Origin: Jiangella alkaliphila
GTDB lineage: Bacteria > Actinomycetota > Actinomycetes > Jiangellales > Jiangellaceae
Assembly (NCBI RefSeq): GCF_900105925.1
Contig: NZ_LT629791.1
Coordinates: forward strand, 5,550,001-5,614,000
DNA: 64,000 nucleotides
Reading direction: 5' to 3'
The position numbers were made by a program, and so were the translations under genes. A model generated the notes under the pieces. It did not search any database. It had not been told where the DNA came from and was given only the letters and a program-made list of their open reading frames with translations. Of the stretch, positions 16,492 to 26,311 are shown one piece after another (the first letter of the stretch is position 1; each line of letters starts with the position of its first letter).

Positions 16492-17287
16492 CGGGAACGA
16501 CGGACGCACCACGCCGTTCCGCCGCCAGCTGGGACGGGGTGCAGCCGGCCAGTGCGTGGAACTCGCGCACCAGGTGACTGTGGTCGGCGTAGCCGGCGTC
16601 GGCGGCGAGGTCGCTGATCGACGGCGCGGCGTCGAGGAGGCGCACGGTCCGCGCGAAGCGCAGCACCCGGGACGCCTCCTTGGGGCCGAGGCCGACCTGG
16701 TGGCGGAACCGGCCGGCCAGGTGCCGGCGGCTCCAGCCCACCTCCTCGGCCAGCGCCGTCACGCGCAGCCGGCCGCCCGTCCGCCGCAGCCGGTCCCACG
16801 CCCAGCCGACCTCGGCGTCGACCGGGCGGGCACGGTCGGCAAGGCGCAGCAGGAACTCGTCGGCCAGCGCGAACCGGGCCGCCCAGTCCGGCGTCTCGGC
16901 CAGGCGCGACACCAGCTCGTCGCCGGCGCGGCCCAGCACGTCGGACAGCCGCAGCGACCCGTCGCGCAAGTCGTCGCCGGACAGCCCGAGCAGGCGGTGC
17001 GCGCCGAGCGGCGTGAGGTCGACCTGCAGGCCGCACTGGGCGCCGACGAACTCGGTGACGGCGAAGGTGTCGTGGAACCCGGCGACGAACGAGGTCAGCT
17101 CCCCGCCGACACCGGGTGACCGCACCGACAGCACGTCGCCGAAGCTGATGATGACCGGCACCCGCGGGCCGGGCAGCTCGCGGCGGCGCACCGGCACCGC
17201 CGAGTGCTCGACGTACCCGCAGTACCCGACGACGTCGCCGGCCAGCGCCGGATGCGCGGCGCCGGCCGGGTACTCGCCCAGGCTCAT
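16487..17287 (-). CDS. AraC family transcriptional regulator
   Basis: This 266-residue protein has an N-terminal ligand-binding-like half and a C-terminal AraC domain with two helix-turn-helices. The first is around VTALAEEVGWSRRHLAGRF and the second around DLAADAGYADHSHLVREF, with the conserved G.TPSQL ending. It may control the neighbouring EamA gene, whose promoter overlaps its stop codon, but nothing in the sequence proves this. The start is ATG 17287. The effector is unknown. Confidence 0.9.
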   Translation of the reverse strand: MSLGEYPAGAAHPALAGDVVGYCGYVEHSAVPVRRRELPGPRVPVIISFGDVLSVRSPGVGGELTSFVAGFHDTFAVTEFVGAQCGLQVDLTPLGAHRLLGLSGDDLRDGSLRLSDVLGRAGDELVSRLAETPDWAARFALADEFLLRLADRARPVDAEVGWAWDRLRRTGGRLRVTALAEEVGWSRRHLAGRFRHQVGLGPKEASRVLRFARTVRLLDAAPSISDLAADAGYADHSHLVREFHALAGCTPSQLAAERRGASVVPV

Positions 17288-17308
17288 GCCCCTATTCTGC
17301 GCCCCGGC

Positions 17309-17540
17309 TCAGCACTTGTCGCTCTCGAGGAGCGCGAAGGAGCTGATGGTGTTGTTGCCGATGCGGTTGTCGCTGAGGTTCTTCTGCTCCGTCCCAGGCT
17401 CGAACTTCTGCGAGATGCCACCGCCCTCGGCCTGGCGGTAGCGACGACCGGGCAACCGGCGCGGTTCTTGAACGACGTGATGTCGTTGTTGACGCGGCCG
17501 TCGGTCTCGTCGCCGTCGTCGCCGACCCTCCAGCGTTGGC
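17309..17540 (-). pseudogene. remnant of a peptidase-inhibitor I36 / beta-gamma-crystallin-like gene
   Basis: The minus strand holds two readable pieces in different frames. One contains GRVNNDITSFKNRAGC, and the other contains GGGISQKFEPGTEQKNLSDN followed by RIGNNTISSFALLESDKC and a stop at 17309. The pattern (ND.I.SFKN...C, then GG..Q.F..GT...L....I.NN.ISSF) resembles secreted I36 inhibitors of actinobacteria. The signal peptide and start are gone and at least one frameshift is present. It lies between proS and the AraC gene. The family assignment is by eye and tentative. Confidence 0.45.
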
Positions 17541-17551
17541 GAGGTCGCGCG

Positions 17552-19312
17552 TCAGCCGGCGACGATCTGGCGCACGCGGTCGGCCGCGGCGCCGACGGCG
17601 ACCTCTTCCCGCTCGCCGGTGGCGCGGTCCTTGACCTCGACGACGCCGTCGGCGAGGCCGCGGCCCACGACGACGATGGTCGGGATGCCGATCAGCTCGG
17701 AGTCCTTGAACTTCACGCCGGGGCTGACCCCGCGGCGGTCGTCGTAGAGGACCCGCACGCCGGCAGCGTCGAGCTCTTCGGCCAGCGACGCGGCCGCCGC
17801 GAACACCGCGTCGTCCTTGCCGGTGGCGATCAGGTGGACGTCGGCCGGCGCGACCTCGCGCGGCCAGATGATGCCGGCGTCGTCGTGGGAGTTCTCGACG
17901 ATGGCCGCGACGGCGCGCGAGACGCCGACGCCGTAGGAGCCCATCGTGACGGTGACCAGCTTGCCGTTCTCGTCCAGCACCTGCAGGCCCAACGCGTCGG
18001 CGTACTTGCGGCCGAGCTGGAAGATGTGCCCCATCTCGATGCCGCGGGCGGTCTCGAGCGGGCCGGAGCCGTCGGGTGCGGGATCGCCGGGGCGGACCTC
18101 GGCGGCCTCGATGGTGCCGTCGGGGGTGAAGTCGCGCCCGGCGACGAGGTCGATGACGTGCCGGCCGGGCGTGTCGGCGCCGGTGACCCAGCGGGTGCCC
18201 TCGACGACACGCGGGTCGACCAGGTAGCGGATGCCGGAGGCGTTCTTCTCCCCCAGCGCGCCCGGCCCGATGTACCCCTTGGCCAGCGCCGGGTGCCGGG
18301 CGAAGTCGGCCTCGGTGAACGGCTCCAGCTCGGCCGGCTCGATCTGCGCCTGCAGCCGCTTCTCGTCCACCGCGCGGTCGCCGGGGACCCCGATGGCGAG
18401 CGGCTCGCGGGTGCCGTCGGGGTGGTGCAGGATGACCAGCACGTTCTTCAGAGTGTCCGACGCCTGCCAGGGCCGGTCGGCGCGCGGGAAGCGCTCGTTC
18501 AGGTGGCCGACCAGCGTCTCGATGGTCGGCGTGTCCGGGGTGTCCTCGACGTGCGCCGCGGGGGCGTCGTCGTAGGGCAGCGGATCGGGCACCGGGGTCG
18601 TGACGGCCTCGACGTTCGCCGCGTAGCCGCCGGGCGAGCGAACGTAGGTGTCCTCGCCGTTCTCGGCCGTGGCCAGGAACTCCTCGCTGGCCGAACCGCC
18701 CATGGCGCCGGACGTCGCCTTGACGATGACGTAGTCGAGGCCGAGCCGGTCGAAGAGCCTGATGTACGCCCCGCGGTGCGCCAGGTACGACGTCATGAAC
18801 GCTTCGTCGGAGATGTCGAAGGTGTAGGAGTCCTTCATGACGAACTCGCGGCCGCGCAGGATGCCTGCCCGCGGCCGGGCCTCGTCGCGGTACTTGGTCT
18901 GGATCTGGTAGAGATACAGCGGCAGGTCCTTGTACGAGGAGTACAGGTCCTTCACCAGCAGCGTGAACATCTCTTCGTGCGTCGGACCGAGCAGGTAGTC
19001 GCCGCCCTTGCGGTCCTTGAGCCGGAAGATGTTGTCGCCGTACTGTTCCCACCGGTTGCTGGCCTCGTAGGGCTCGCGCGGCAGCAGCGCCGGGAAGTGC
19101 ACCTCCTGCGCCCCGATGGCGTTCATCTCCTGGCGCACGATCTCCTCGATGTTGCGCAGCACCATGTAGCCCAGCGGCAGCCACGAGTAGATGCCCGGCG
19201 CGGCGCGGCGGACGTAGCCCGCGCGGACCAGCAGTTTGTGGCTCGGCACCTCGGCGTCGACCGGGTCCTCGCGCAGGGTTCGCAGGAACAACGTCGACAT
19301 GCGCAGGATCAC
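17552..19312 (-). CDS. proS: prolyl-tRNA synthetase
   Basis: ProRS charges tRNA-Pro with proline. The 586-residue protein is the bacterial type, with the class II core at the N-terminus ([13 protein letters not shown], then [13 protein letters not shown] and [17 protein letters not shown]), an inserted YbaK-like editing domain in the middle (about residues 220-390), and motif 3 ([16 protein letters not shown]) before the anticodon-binding domain. GTG 19312 is chosen because GGAG lies 8 nt upstream and the protein then starts with the usual (M)ILRMSTLF; a further in-frame GTG exists at 19348. Confidence 0.96.
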   Translation of the reverse strand: MILRMSTLFLRTLREDPVDAEVPSHKLLVRAGYVRRAAPGIYSWLPLGYMVLRNIEEIVRQEMNAIGAQEVHFPALLPREPYEASNRWEQYGDNIFRLKDRKGGDYLLGPTHEEMFTLLVKDLYSSYKDLPLYLYQIQTKYRDEARPRAGILRGREFVMKDSYTFDISDEAFMTSYLAHRGAYIRLFDRLGLDYVIVKATSGAMGGSASEEFLATAENGEDTYVRSPGGYAANVEAVTTPVPDPLPYDDAPAAHVEDTPDTPTIETLVGHLNERFPRADRPWQASDTLKNVLVILHHPDGTREPLAIGVPGDRAVDEKRLQAQIEPAELEPFTEADFARHPALAKGYIGPGALGEKNASGIRYLVDPRVVEGTRWVTGADTPGRHVIDLVAGRDFTPDGTIEAAEVRPGDPAPDGSGPLETARGIEMGHIFQLGRKYADALGLQVLDENGKLVTVTMGSYGVGVSRAVAAIVENSHDDAGIIWPREVAPADVHLIATGKDDAVFAAAASLAEELDAAGVRVLYDDRRGVSPGVKFKDSELIGIPTIVVVGRGLADGVVEVKDRATGEREEVAVGAAADRVRQIVAG

Positions 19313-19383
19313 GGGGTTCTCCAGGGCGTTCACGGACGGATCGGGCACGAAAGGACGAGGATAACCGCCCGGTCAGCGGGCGG

Positions 19384-20583
19384 TCACGGGGATTCCAGGA
19401 GGGTCAGCCCGGTGGCCGCGCCGCCACGGCTCTGCACCACTTCGTTGGTGCGGTCGAGCGCCTGCTGCAGGCGGTCCGCCGACGCCGTCCCGGTGTCGCC
19501 GCTGGCCAGCGCGGCGGGCACGTCGAGCACCTCGACCGGCGGGTCGTAGGTCTGGTAGAGCGGCAGGAACTCGGCCTTCGTGACGGTGAAGCCGTCGCCC
19601 TGCTCGGTGAACGTGAACCGGGTGAGCAGCCCCTCGGCCTTCGGGCCCTCCGGCTCGGCGTGGTTGGCCATGAGGTTGCCCATGCCGTAGACGACCCACT
19701 CGCCGCCGATGTTCTCGATCGGCTGGACGACGTGCGCGTGGTGGCCGAGCAGCAGGTCGATGTCGGGTGACGCGATGAGCTGCGGCGCCAGCTCGCTCTG
19801 CAGCGCGTTCGGCTCGTGGACGTACTCGTCGCCCCAGTGCAGGGCCGTGACGACGACCTCGGCGCCCTCGGCGCGCGCGGTGGCGGCTTCGGCCAGGATG
19901 CGGTCCGGGTCGATCTCGTCGCCGCGCCAGGTCTCGCCGTCGGGCGCCGGGATGCCGTTGAACCCGAACGTGTACGACAGCAACGCGACGTCGACGGGGC
20001 CGGCGTCGGTCGCGACCTGGACGTGCGTGACGGTCTCGGCCTCCTCCGGCGTGCGGGCCGAGCCGGCGTGCGCCAGCCCGGCGGCGTCGAGGGCGTCGAG
20101 CGTGCGGTCGACGCCACCGGCCCCCTGGTCGAAGGTGTGGTTCGACGCGGTGGTGCAGGCGTCGTAGCCGGTCTCGACCAGCGCGGTCGTGACCTGCGGC
20201 GGGCCGGAGAACGTCGGGTAGCCCTCGTACGGGCCGCCGGCCGGCGCCAGCGGCGTCTCCAGGTGGCAGACGGCCAGCCCGGCGCCCTGGACGACCGGCG
20301 CGATGTTCGCCAGCTGCGGCGCGAAGTCCATCTCCTCGCCCGGCCCGGCGTCGTTGCGGGCCTGCGTCCACAGCCGCTCGTGCAGCAGCACGTCGCCGGT
20401 CGCGACCAGCGTGAACGTGCGCGGGTCGGGGGTCGGCGTCGGCGTGGGCGTCGGCGTGCTCGACGGCGTGGACGGCGTGCCGGACTGGGCGGCGCCGGGG
20501 TCGTCGTCGCCCCCGCAGCCGGCGACGGCGAGGAGGCCGGCGACGGCGGACGCGGCGGTAAGTCGGGCGAGTCGGCGGTTCAT
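19384..20583 (-). CDS. CapA family lipoprotein (metallophosphatase fold)
   Basis: This 399-residue exported lipoprotein has signal MNRRLARLTAASAVAGLLAV and a lipobox ending at Cys about 23, followed by a Pro/Thr spacer. The rest is the PGA_cap/CapA domain, with LVATGDVLLHERLW, ASNHTFDQGAGGVDRTLDAL, TALHWGDEYVHEPN and LLGHHAHVVQPIE...YGMGNLMANH. CapA-like proteins have a calcineurin-like fold and are linked to poly-gamma-glutamate or cell-wall polymers; a specific role here is unknown. It is 71 nt downstream of the GNAT gene's neighbourhood start and upstream of proS on the same strand. Confidence 0.88.
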   Translation of the reverse strand: MNRRLARLTAASAVAGLLAVAGCGGDDDPGAAQSGTPSTPSSTPTPTPTPTPDPRTFTLVATGDVLLHERLWTQARNDAGPGEEMDFAPQLANIAPVVQGAGLAVCHLETPLAPAGGPYEGYPTFSGPPQVTTALVETGYDACTTASNHTFDQGAGGVDRTLDALDAAGLAHAGSARTPEEAETVTHVQVATDAGPVDVALLSYTFGFNGIPAPDGETWRGDEIDPDRILAEAATARAEGAEVVVTALHWGDEYVHEPNALQSELAPQLIASPDIDLLLGHHAHVVQPIENIGGEWVVYGMGNLMANHAEPEGPKAEGLLTRFTFTEQGDGFTVTKAEFLPLYQTYDPPVEVLDVPAALASGDTGTASADRLQQALDRTNEVVQSRGGAATGLTLLESP

Positions 20584-20641
20584 CGCGGTCCAGTGTGCAC
20601 GACCGAGGTGACACGCACGGCCGACTTCAGCACATGCGGGC

Positions 20642-21487
20642 TCAGAACATGATCGTCGCGAACCGGCCGACCTCGGTGAAGCCGACCCGGCGGTACGCGC
20701 CGCGGGCGGCGACGTTGAAGTCGTTGACGTAGAGGGTGACGGCGGGGGCGATCTCGCGCAGCGCGTGCTTGACGACCGCGGCCATGCCCCCGACGGAGAG
20801 CCGCTCGCCGCGTCGCTCGGGGCGCACCCAGACGCCCTGGACCTGGCAGGCGTGCGGCGTGACGGCGCCGATCTCGGCCTTGAAGACGATCTCGCCGTCC
20901 TCGAACCGGGCGAACGCGCGGCCGGCCCGGACCAGCTCGGTGAGCCGCGCCTTGTAGTACGCGCCACCGTCGGTGCCGGTGGGCGAGACGCCGACCTCCT
21001 CGGTGAACATCGCGATGGCGGCCGGCAGCAGCAGGTCGATCTCGTCCGGGCGGACCCGGCGGACCAGCGGGTCGGCCTCGACGGCCGGCGGCGCGCCGAG
21101 CGCCATGACCGGCTGGCACGAGCGCACCTCGCGGGCCGGGCCCCACTCGGGGCGCAGCAGGTCCCACATCGAGAGGACGGCGTCGGCCGGCCCGACGATG
21201 GACGAGCAGCGGCGGCCGCGGCGGACGGCGAGGTCGGCGAACGTGCGGGCGGCCCGGCCCGACGCCGCGACCGGCACCAGGTTCGCGCCGGAGTAGCACA
21301 ACGACCGCAGCCGGCTCTCCTCGTAATAGCCCCACAGCTCGCCGGCCAGCCGCGACGGCGCGAGGCCGGACGCGTGCACGCGGGCGCCGACGAACACGTC
21401 CAGGCAGGGGTCGCGGCCGAGCAGCGCGACGGTGTCGTCCAGGTCGGCCTGGCTGAGCGGCCGCACCGCCGTCGACGTTCCGATCAA
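20642..21487 (-). CDS. DUF4081-GNAT acetyltransferase
   Basis: This 281-residue protein has an N-terminal DUF4081 region and a C-terminal GNAT domain (QGVWVRPERRGERLSVGGMA is the acetyl-CoA loop; VTLYVNDFNVAARGAYRRVG follows). The same architecture is found next to ispG in mycobacteria (Rv2867c-type genes), so synteny supports the call. The substrate is unknown. It lies 29 nt downstream of ispG and is probably co-transcribed with dxr-rip1-ispG. Confidence 0.88.
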   Translation of the reverse strand: MIGTSTAVRPLSQADLDDTVALLGRDPCLDVFVGARVHASGLAPSRLAGELWGYYEESRLRSLCYSGANLVPVAASGRAARTFADLAVRRGRRCSSIVGPADAVLSMWDLLRPEWGPAREVRSCQPVMALGAPPAVEADPLVRRVRPDEIDLLLPAAIAMFTEEVGVSPTGTDGGAYYKARLTELVRAGRAFARFEDGEIVFKAEIGAVTPHACQVQGVWVRPERRGERLSVGGMAAVVKHALREIAPAVTLYVNDFNVAARGAYRRVGFTEVGRFATIMF

Positions 21488-21516
21488 CGTCGCCCCCTTT
21501 CCCCCGAGGTCCGCCG

Positions 21517-22668
21517 TCAGGCGACCGTGACCACCGGCCCGCCGTCGCCGTCGCCGGCGTCCATCGACTCGGCGATGCGCATGGCCTCCTCGATCAGCGT
21601 CTCGACGATCTCCGACTCGGGCACCGTCTTGACGACCTCGCCCTTCACGAAGATCTGGCCCTTGCCGTTGCCGGATGCTACGCCCAGATCGGCCTCGCGC
21701 GCCTCCCCAGGTCCGTTCACGACGCAGCCCATGACCGCGACGCGCAGCGGCACCTCCATGCCCTCGAGACCCGCCGTGACGCGGTCGGCCAGCGTGTAGA
21801 CGTCGACCTGGGCGCGGCCGCAGGACGGGCAGGACACGATCTCGAGCTTGCGCGGGCGCAGGTTCAGCGACTGGAGGATCTGGTTGCCGACCTTGACCTC
21901 CTCGACCGGCGGCGCGGACAGCGAGACCCGGATGGTGTCGCCGATGCCCTGGCTCAGCAGCGCGCCGAACGCCGTGGCGGACTTGATGGTGCCCTGGAAC
22001 GCCGGGCCGGCCTCGGTGACGCCGAGGTGCAGCGGCCAGTCACCGCGCTCGGCCAGCAGCTCGTACGCGCGGACCATGACGACCGGGTCGTTGTGCTTGA
22101 CCGAGATCTTGAAGTCGTGGAAGTCGTGCTCCTCGAACAGCGACGCCTCCCAGACGGCGGACTCGACCAGCGCCTCCGGGGTGGCCTTGCCGTACTTCTG
22201 CAGCAGCCGGGGGTCCAGCGAGCCGGCGTTGACGCCGATGCGCAGCGAGATGCCGGCGTCCTTGGCCGCCTTGGCGATCTCGCCGACCTTGTCGTCGAAC
22301 TTCTTGATGTTGCCCGGGTTGACGCGGACGGCCGCGCAGCCGGCGTCGATGGCCGCGAAGACGTACTTCGGCTGGAAGTGGATGTCGGCGATGACCGGGA
22401 TCTGCGACTTCTTCGCGATGACCGGCAGCGCCTCGGCGTCGTCGGCGCTCGGGACCGCGACGCGGACGATGTCGCAGCCGGCCGCCGTCAGCTCGGCGAT
22501 CTGCTGCAGCGTCGCGTTGATGTCGGTGGTCGGCGTCGTCGTCATGGACTGGACGCTGACGGGTGCGTCGCCGCCGACCTCGACCTTGCCGACGCGGATC
22601 TTGCGCGACGGCCGGCGCGGCGCGAGCACGGGCGGCGGCAGCTGCGGCATCCCCAGGGCGACGTTCAT
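21517..22668 (-). CDS. ispG: 4-hydroxy-3-methylbut-2-enyl diphosphate synthase (GcpE)
   Basis: IspG converts MEcPP to HMBPP, the penultimate step of the MEP isoprenoid pathway, using a [4Fe-4S] cluster. The 383-residue protein has the TIM-barrel half starting [19 protein letters not shown] and the C-terminal cluster ligands in [11 protein letters not shown] and [10 protein letters not shown]. It sits 13 nt downstream of rip1, with dxr beyond it. dxr and ispG are two steps of one pathway, and this order is conserved in actinobacteria. Confidence 0.97.
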   Translation of the reverse strand: MNVALGMPQLPPPVLAPRRPSRKIRVGKVEVGGDAPVSVQSMTTTPTTDINATLQQIAELTAAGCDIVRVAVPSADDAEALPVIAKKSQIPVIADIHFQPKYVFAAIDAGCAAVRVNPGNIKKFDDKVGEIAKAAKDAGISLRIGVNAGSLDPRLLQKYGKATPEALVESAVWEASLFEEHDFHDFKISVKHNDPVVMVRAYELLAERGDWPLHLGVTEAGPAFQGTIKSATAFGALLSQGIGDTIRVSLSAPPVEEVKVGNQILQSLNLRPRKLEIVSCPSCGRAQVDVYTLADRVTAGLEGMEVPLRVAVMGCVVNGPGEAREADLGVASGNGKGQIFVKGEVVKTVPESEIVETLIEEAMRIAESMDAGDGDGGPVVTVA

Positions 22669-22681
22669 GTGTTTCTCTCTC

Positions 22682-23998
22682 CTAGCCCAGTAGCCGGACG
22701 GGGTTGACGAGGTCGGCGTAGATCAGCAGCGCGCTCATCCCGATGAGCACGACGGCGACCCCGTAGGCCAGCGGGAGCGCCTTGGCGACGTCGACCGGCT
22801 GCGGCTCGGGCCGGCGGAACACCTTGGCGAAGGCCCGCTTGATGGCCTCCCAGATGGCGCCGGCCGCGTGCCCGCCGTCCAGCGGCAGCAGCGGCACGAG
22901 ATTGAAGATGGCGATGGCCATGTTGAACGAGGCCAGCATCATGATGAACGTGGCCACCCGCTGCGCCGCGGTGAGCCCGTCGGCCGACGCGATCTCGCCG
23001 CCGATGCGGCCCGCGCCGACGATGCTGACCGGCGTCTCGGGGTTGCGCTCGCCGCCCCCGAACGCCGCGTCCCACACGTCGACCATGCGCTGCGGGATGC
23101 GCGACATGGCCTCGGCGGTGTTGCTGATGAAGCCGCCGGTCCACGCGAGCGTGCCGCCGACGTCCTCGCGCTCGAAATGGTCCAGCGTCGGGGCGATGCC
23201 GAGGAAGCTGGTCTCGATGGTGGCGCCCTCGGGGCCGTCCGGGTCGGGCCGCTCGGCCAGCTCGAGGTTCGGTGTGAGGTTCAGCTGCTCGCCGTCGCGC
23301 TCGACGATCATCGGCATCGGGCCGGGGCCGGCGGCCTGGATGGCGTCGGACACCTCGGTCCAGCTGTTCATCTGCTGGTCCTCGATCTCAAGGACGCGGT
23401 CGCCGGGCAGGATGCCCGCCGCGGCCGCGGGGGCGACCGTGTCGTCGTCGTTGCACACGGTGCGGTTCTCCGACGCGGGGATGACGCACTCGTTCACGAC
23501 GCTGACGACGGGGGCGAAGACCGGCTTGTCGGGGTTGCCGAACGTCATGAGCACGCCGCCGGCCAGCACGATGGCCAGGACGACGTTCATGGCCGGGCCG
23601 CCGAGCATGATGATGAGCTTCTTCCACCACGCCTTGCGGTAGAAGACGCGGTCCTCGTCGCCGGGGCCGATCTCTTCGCGCGAGGCGGTGCGGGCGTCGC
23701 GGGCCATCGTCTGGAACAGGCCGGTGCTGGACTGCCGCAGCTGGGTGCCGTCGCCGCCGGGCTCGGGCGGGAACATGCCGATCATGCGGACGTAGCCGCC
23801 CAGCGGGATGGCCTTGACGCCGTACTCCGTCTCGCCGCGCTTGCGTGACCACACCGTGCGGCCGAAGCCGATCATGTACTGACTGACCTTGACGCCGAAC
23901 AGCTTCGCCGGCACGAGATGGCCGATCTCGTGCAGCGCGATCGAGACGATGAGCCCGACCGCGAACAGCAGGATGCCGACGACGGCGAGCAGGTCCAT
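22682..23998 (-). CDS. rip1: site-2 protease (RseP/Rip1-like, M50 family)
   Basis: This 438-residue intramembrane zinc protease has HEIGH at residues 23-27 in the first transmembrane helix, a PDZ domain in the middle ([21 protein letters not shown]), and the C-terminal [13 protein letters not shown] motif that supplies the third zinc ligand. Such proteases release membrane-held anti-sigma factors and other single-pass proteins. The position between dxr and ispG matches Mycobacterium Rip1. Its ATG overlaps the dxr stop by one base (TGATG), indicating coupling. Confidence 0.95.
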   Translation of the reverse strand: MDLLAVVGILLFAVGLIVSIALHEIGHLVPAKLFGVKVSQYMIGFGRTVWSRKRGETEYGVKAIPLGGYVRMIGMFPPEPGGDGTQLRQSSTGLFQTMARDARTASREEIGPGDEDRVFYRKAWWKKLIIMLGGPAMNVVLAIVLAGGVLMTFGNPDKPVFAPVVSVVNECVIPASENRTVCNDDDTVAPAAAAGILPGDRVLEIEDQQMNSWTEVSDAIQAAGPGPMPMIVERDGEQLNLTPNLELAERPDPDGPEGATIETSFLGIAPTLDHFEREDVGGTLAWTGGFISNTAEAMSRIPQRMVDVWDAAFGGGERNPETPVSIVGAGRIGGEIASADGLTAAQRVATFIMMLASFNMAIAIFNLVPLLPLDGGHAAGAIWEAIKRAFAKVFRRPEPQPVDVAKALPLAYGVAVVLIGMSALLIYADLVNPVRLLG

Positions 23999-25203
23999 CA
24001 GTGTTCCTCTTCCGATCCGGCGAGCTCGCGCGCCCGGGCTCGCGCCCAGTGCTCCGCGGCCGCCACGTCGTCGACGCTCCGTGCGTCACCACCACCGTAC
24101 TCGTCAAGGATACGGTCGATGGTGTCGACGATGCCCACGAACGGCAGCCGGCCGGCGACGAACGCGGCCAGGCACTCCTCGTTGGCGGCGTTGTAGACGG
24201 CGGGCGCGAGGCCGCCGCGCCGGCCCGCCGCCCGGGCCAGCTCGACGGCGGGGAACGCGTCGTTGTCGAGCGGCTCGAACTCCCAGGTCGAGGCCTTCGT
24301 CCAGTCGCACGCCGGCGCGGCGTCGGGGACGCGGTCGGGCCAGCCCAGCGCGAGCGCGATGGGGATGCGCATGTCCGGCGGGCTGGCCTGCGCGATCGTC
24401 GACCCGTCGATGAACTCGACCATGGAGTGGACGATCGACTGCGGGTGCACCACCACCTCGATCGCGTCGAACGGGACGTCGAAGAGCAGGTGCGCCTCGA
24501 TCAGCTCCAGCCCCTTGTTCACCAGGTTCGCGGAGTTGATGGTGACAACCGGGCCCATGGTCCAGGTGGGGTGCGCGAGCGCCTGCTCAGGGGTGACGTC
24601 GTGCTGTTGCGCGCGGCTGCGGCCGCGGAACGGGCCGCCGCTGGCCGTCAGGACGAGCTTGCGCACCTCTCCGCTCGTGCCTGCGCGGAGACACTGGGCG
24701 AGCGCGCTGTGCTCGCTGTCGACGGGGACGATCTGGCCGGGCTTGGCCCGTTGTTTGACCAGCGGGCCGCCCGCTATGAGCGACTCCTTGTTGGCCAGGG
24801 CGAGCGTCCGGCCGCTGTCGAGGGCCGCCAGCGTCGGGGCGAGGCCGATGGACCCGGTGATCGCGTTCAGCACGACGTCTGCCTGCTGGGTCGCCGCCAG
24901 TTCGGCGGCGGCGTCGGGCCCGGCGAGCACCTTCGGGACGCGGTACTCCCCCGTCTCGTAGCCCTTGTTCCTGGCCTCCTGATAGAACGCCAGCAGCAGG
25001 TCCTCGGCGGCGCCGGCCTTCGCCACCGCCACCGTCTCGACGCCCAGCTCCAGCGCCTGCGCCGCCAGCGCGGCCGGGTCGGCGCCGCCGGCGGCCAGGC
25101 CCGTCACCCGCAGCCTCCCCGGGTTCCGCCTGGCGACGTCGATGGCCTGCGTGCCCACCGACCCGGTCGAACCCAGGATGACGACGTCGCGGACGCTTGG
25201 CAT
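23998..25203 (-). CDS. dxr: 1-deoxy-D-xylulose-5-phosphate reductoisomerase
   Basis: DXR makes MEP from DXP with NADPH, the first committed step of the non-mevalonate pathway. The 401-residue protein has the NADPH-binding [16 protein letters not shown] at the start, [12 protein letters not shown], the metal and substrate segment [11 protein letters not shown], and [30 protein letters not shown] and [16 protein letters not shown] 25203 ([10 protein letters not shown]) is chosen because GGAG lies 10 nt upstream; an in-frame ATG at 25212 is too close to it. It heads the dxr-rip1-ispG-GNAT run. Confidence 0.97.
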   Translation of the reverse strand: MPSVRDVVILGSTGSVGTQAIDVARRNPGRLRVTGLAAGGADPAALAAQALELGVETVAVAKAGAAEDLLLAFYQEARNKGYETGEYRVPKVLAGPDAAAELAATQQADVVLNAITGSIGLAPTLAALDSGRTLALANKESLIAGGPLVKQRAKPGQIVPVDSEHSALAQCLRAGTSGEVRKLVLTASGGPFRGRSRAQQHDVTPEQALAHPTWTMGPVVTINSANLVNKGLELIEAHLLFDVPFDAIEVVVHPQSIVHSMVEFIDGSTIAQASPPDMRIPIALALGWPDRVPDAAPACDWTKASTWEFEPLDNDAFPAVELARAAGRRGGLAPAVYNAANEECLAAFVAGRLPFVGIVDTIDRILDEYGGGDARSVDDVAAAEHWARARARELAGSEEEH

Positions 25204-25317
25204 GCGTCCCATTCTCCACCGGGAACCTGAGAGGGCGCTGATGGGTTCGCCTCGTTGTGCCGAGTCGGCCAAGCCCCCTGCTGCTCTCCATTGTCGGGGG
25301 GCCGCCCCAAGGATGGG

Positions 25318-26015
25318 CCCGGCCCCAAGCCTGCTTGAAGGCGACCTCCGCCGGCCGCTCACCGTCGTGGGTGGCGGGCGACCGACTCCGCCGCTGGTCC
25401 CGGTCCGCCAGCCTCCTCCGACCGCACCCACCTGGCTACCGACTCCGCTGTTCGTCACCCTCCGCTGGCCTCCTCACCCGCGCAGGTGCACCTCAACCCG
25501 CCAGAAGTGCGCACCCGACCCCGAACCGACCCCCAGGCGAGTAAGGAGCACCCCCAGCGAGTGAGGTGCCCCACCAACCCCGCCGGAAAGCGCTCACCCA
25601 CGCCTCCGTTCCATGATCATCAAAGAAACGGTGCGTCGGGGAGCCTGTTGCGGAATGGCGTGCGGTGGCGGGCGTTGCCGAAGAATCTTCGGCGGCCGCC
25701 GTTCTCGCCGCGACGCCCGATCGCCTTGGCCAGCCTGGTCGCCGCACCAGGCCGGGCATATCGGGCGCCGTCACGACGACCAGCCTTGCCAAGGGCGGCA
25801 CCGTGCCGTCGGCGCGTGACGCGGGCAGGAAGATCTCCGGCTCCAGCGCGTCGACCGCCGAAAGCGCAACAGGCTCCGGGGCGCACCGTTTCTTTGATGA
25901 TCATGGAACGGGTGGGGCCAGAGGAGGCCAGCGAACCCGCCACCAACAGCGGAGTCGGTCGCCAAAGGTGGCCACCGTGAGAGGCCGGCGGAGAGCGCAC
26001 AGTCAGCGGGCCTGA
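25318..26015. repeat. nested imperfect palindrome of about 700 bp
   Basis: Left-arm sequence 25318-25419 recurs inverted at 25921-26015 with roughly three-quarters identity. A related ~39-bp unit appears three times: ACCGACTCCGCCGCTGG... (25381-25419), ACCGACTCCGCTGTTCG... (25438-25476) and inverted at 25921-25959. The last two share ACCGACTCCGCTGTT and CGCTGGCCTCCTC exactly. The 306-bp element 25606-25911 lies in the centre. Confidence 0.6.
25606..25911. repeat. 306-bp MITE-like element with terminal inverted repeats
   Basis: The ends 25606-25651 and 25866-25911 are inverted repeats of about 46 bp with four central mismatches. They start CCGTTCCATGATCATCAAAG and include GGAGCCTGTTGC. Sequences inside, such as CCTTGGCCAGCCTGGTCG and its near-complement, are also partly complementary, so the whole element could fold into one long hairpin. 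There is no transposase and no clear target-site duplication. Confidence 0.6.
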
Positions 26016-26058
26016 AAGCCCGGTCCACTTTCCGGGAGGCCCCTGATGCTGTGAGAAC

Positions 26059-26150
26059 GAGGGCGCGGCGGCGCGGGTCAAGTCCAAGCCCCCGACCACA
26101 GCGCACAGCAACCACAACGGCGCGGACTTGAGGCGCGGCGCCGCGCCCTC
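26059..26150. repeat. 27-bp inverted repeat
   Basis: The arms 26059-26085 and 26124-26150 match at 24 of 27 positions, starting GAGGGCGCGGCG and ending TCAAGTCC, around a 38-nt loop. The function is unknown. Confidence 0.6.
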
Positions 26151-26210
26151 GACAATCGAACAGCAGGGGGCCGAGGAACGTGCGTTTCCAGCCGTTTCCA
26201 CCCCGCACGG

Positions 26211-26290
26211 CCGAATGTCCTGAATGTTTCCGGCATCACGGGAAGATCTGCAGTTCGGTCTCGATCGCGCAAAGGCCGCAGGACATTCGG
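26211..26290. repeat. perfect 12-bp inverted repeat with 56-nt loop
   Basis: CCGAATGTCCTG (26211-26222) and CAGGACATTCGG (26279-26290) are exact reverse complements. They lie upstream of the ABC operon promoter and could be a looped operator or an mRNA structure. Confidence 0.5.
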
Positions 26291-26311
26291 TCTCGCCACA
26301 GGTCCAGACCA

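Noticed and set aside
19313-19383. T-box or other riboswitch upstream of proS
   Set aside because: The gap is only about 70 nt with no T-box bulge, specifier loop or terminator/antiterminator pair.
12947-19549. Long plus-strand open frames opposite sthA and proS
   Set aside because: Both are shadows of well-supported minus-strand enzymes, and their products are rich in Arg/Asp/Gly/Val with no recognisable domain.
26059-26150. tRNA gene in the repeat-rich interval (TCAAGTCC resembles a T-loop)
   Set aside because: No acceptor stem, anticodon arm or TTC core could be assembled. The segment is part of a 27-bp inverted repeat.
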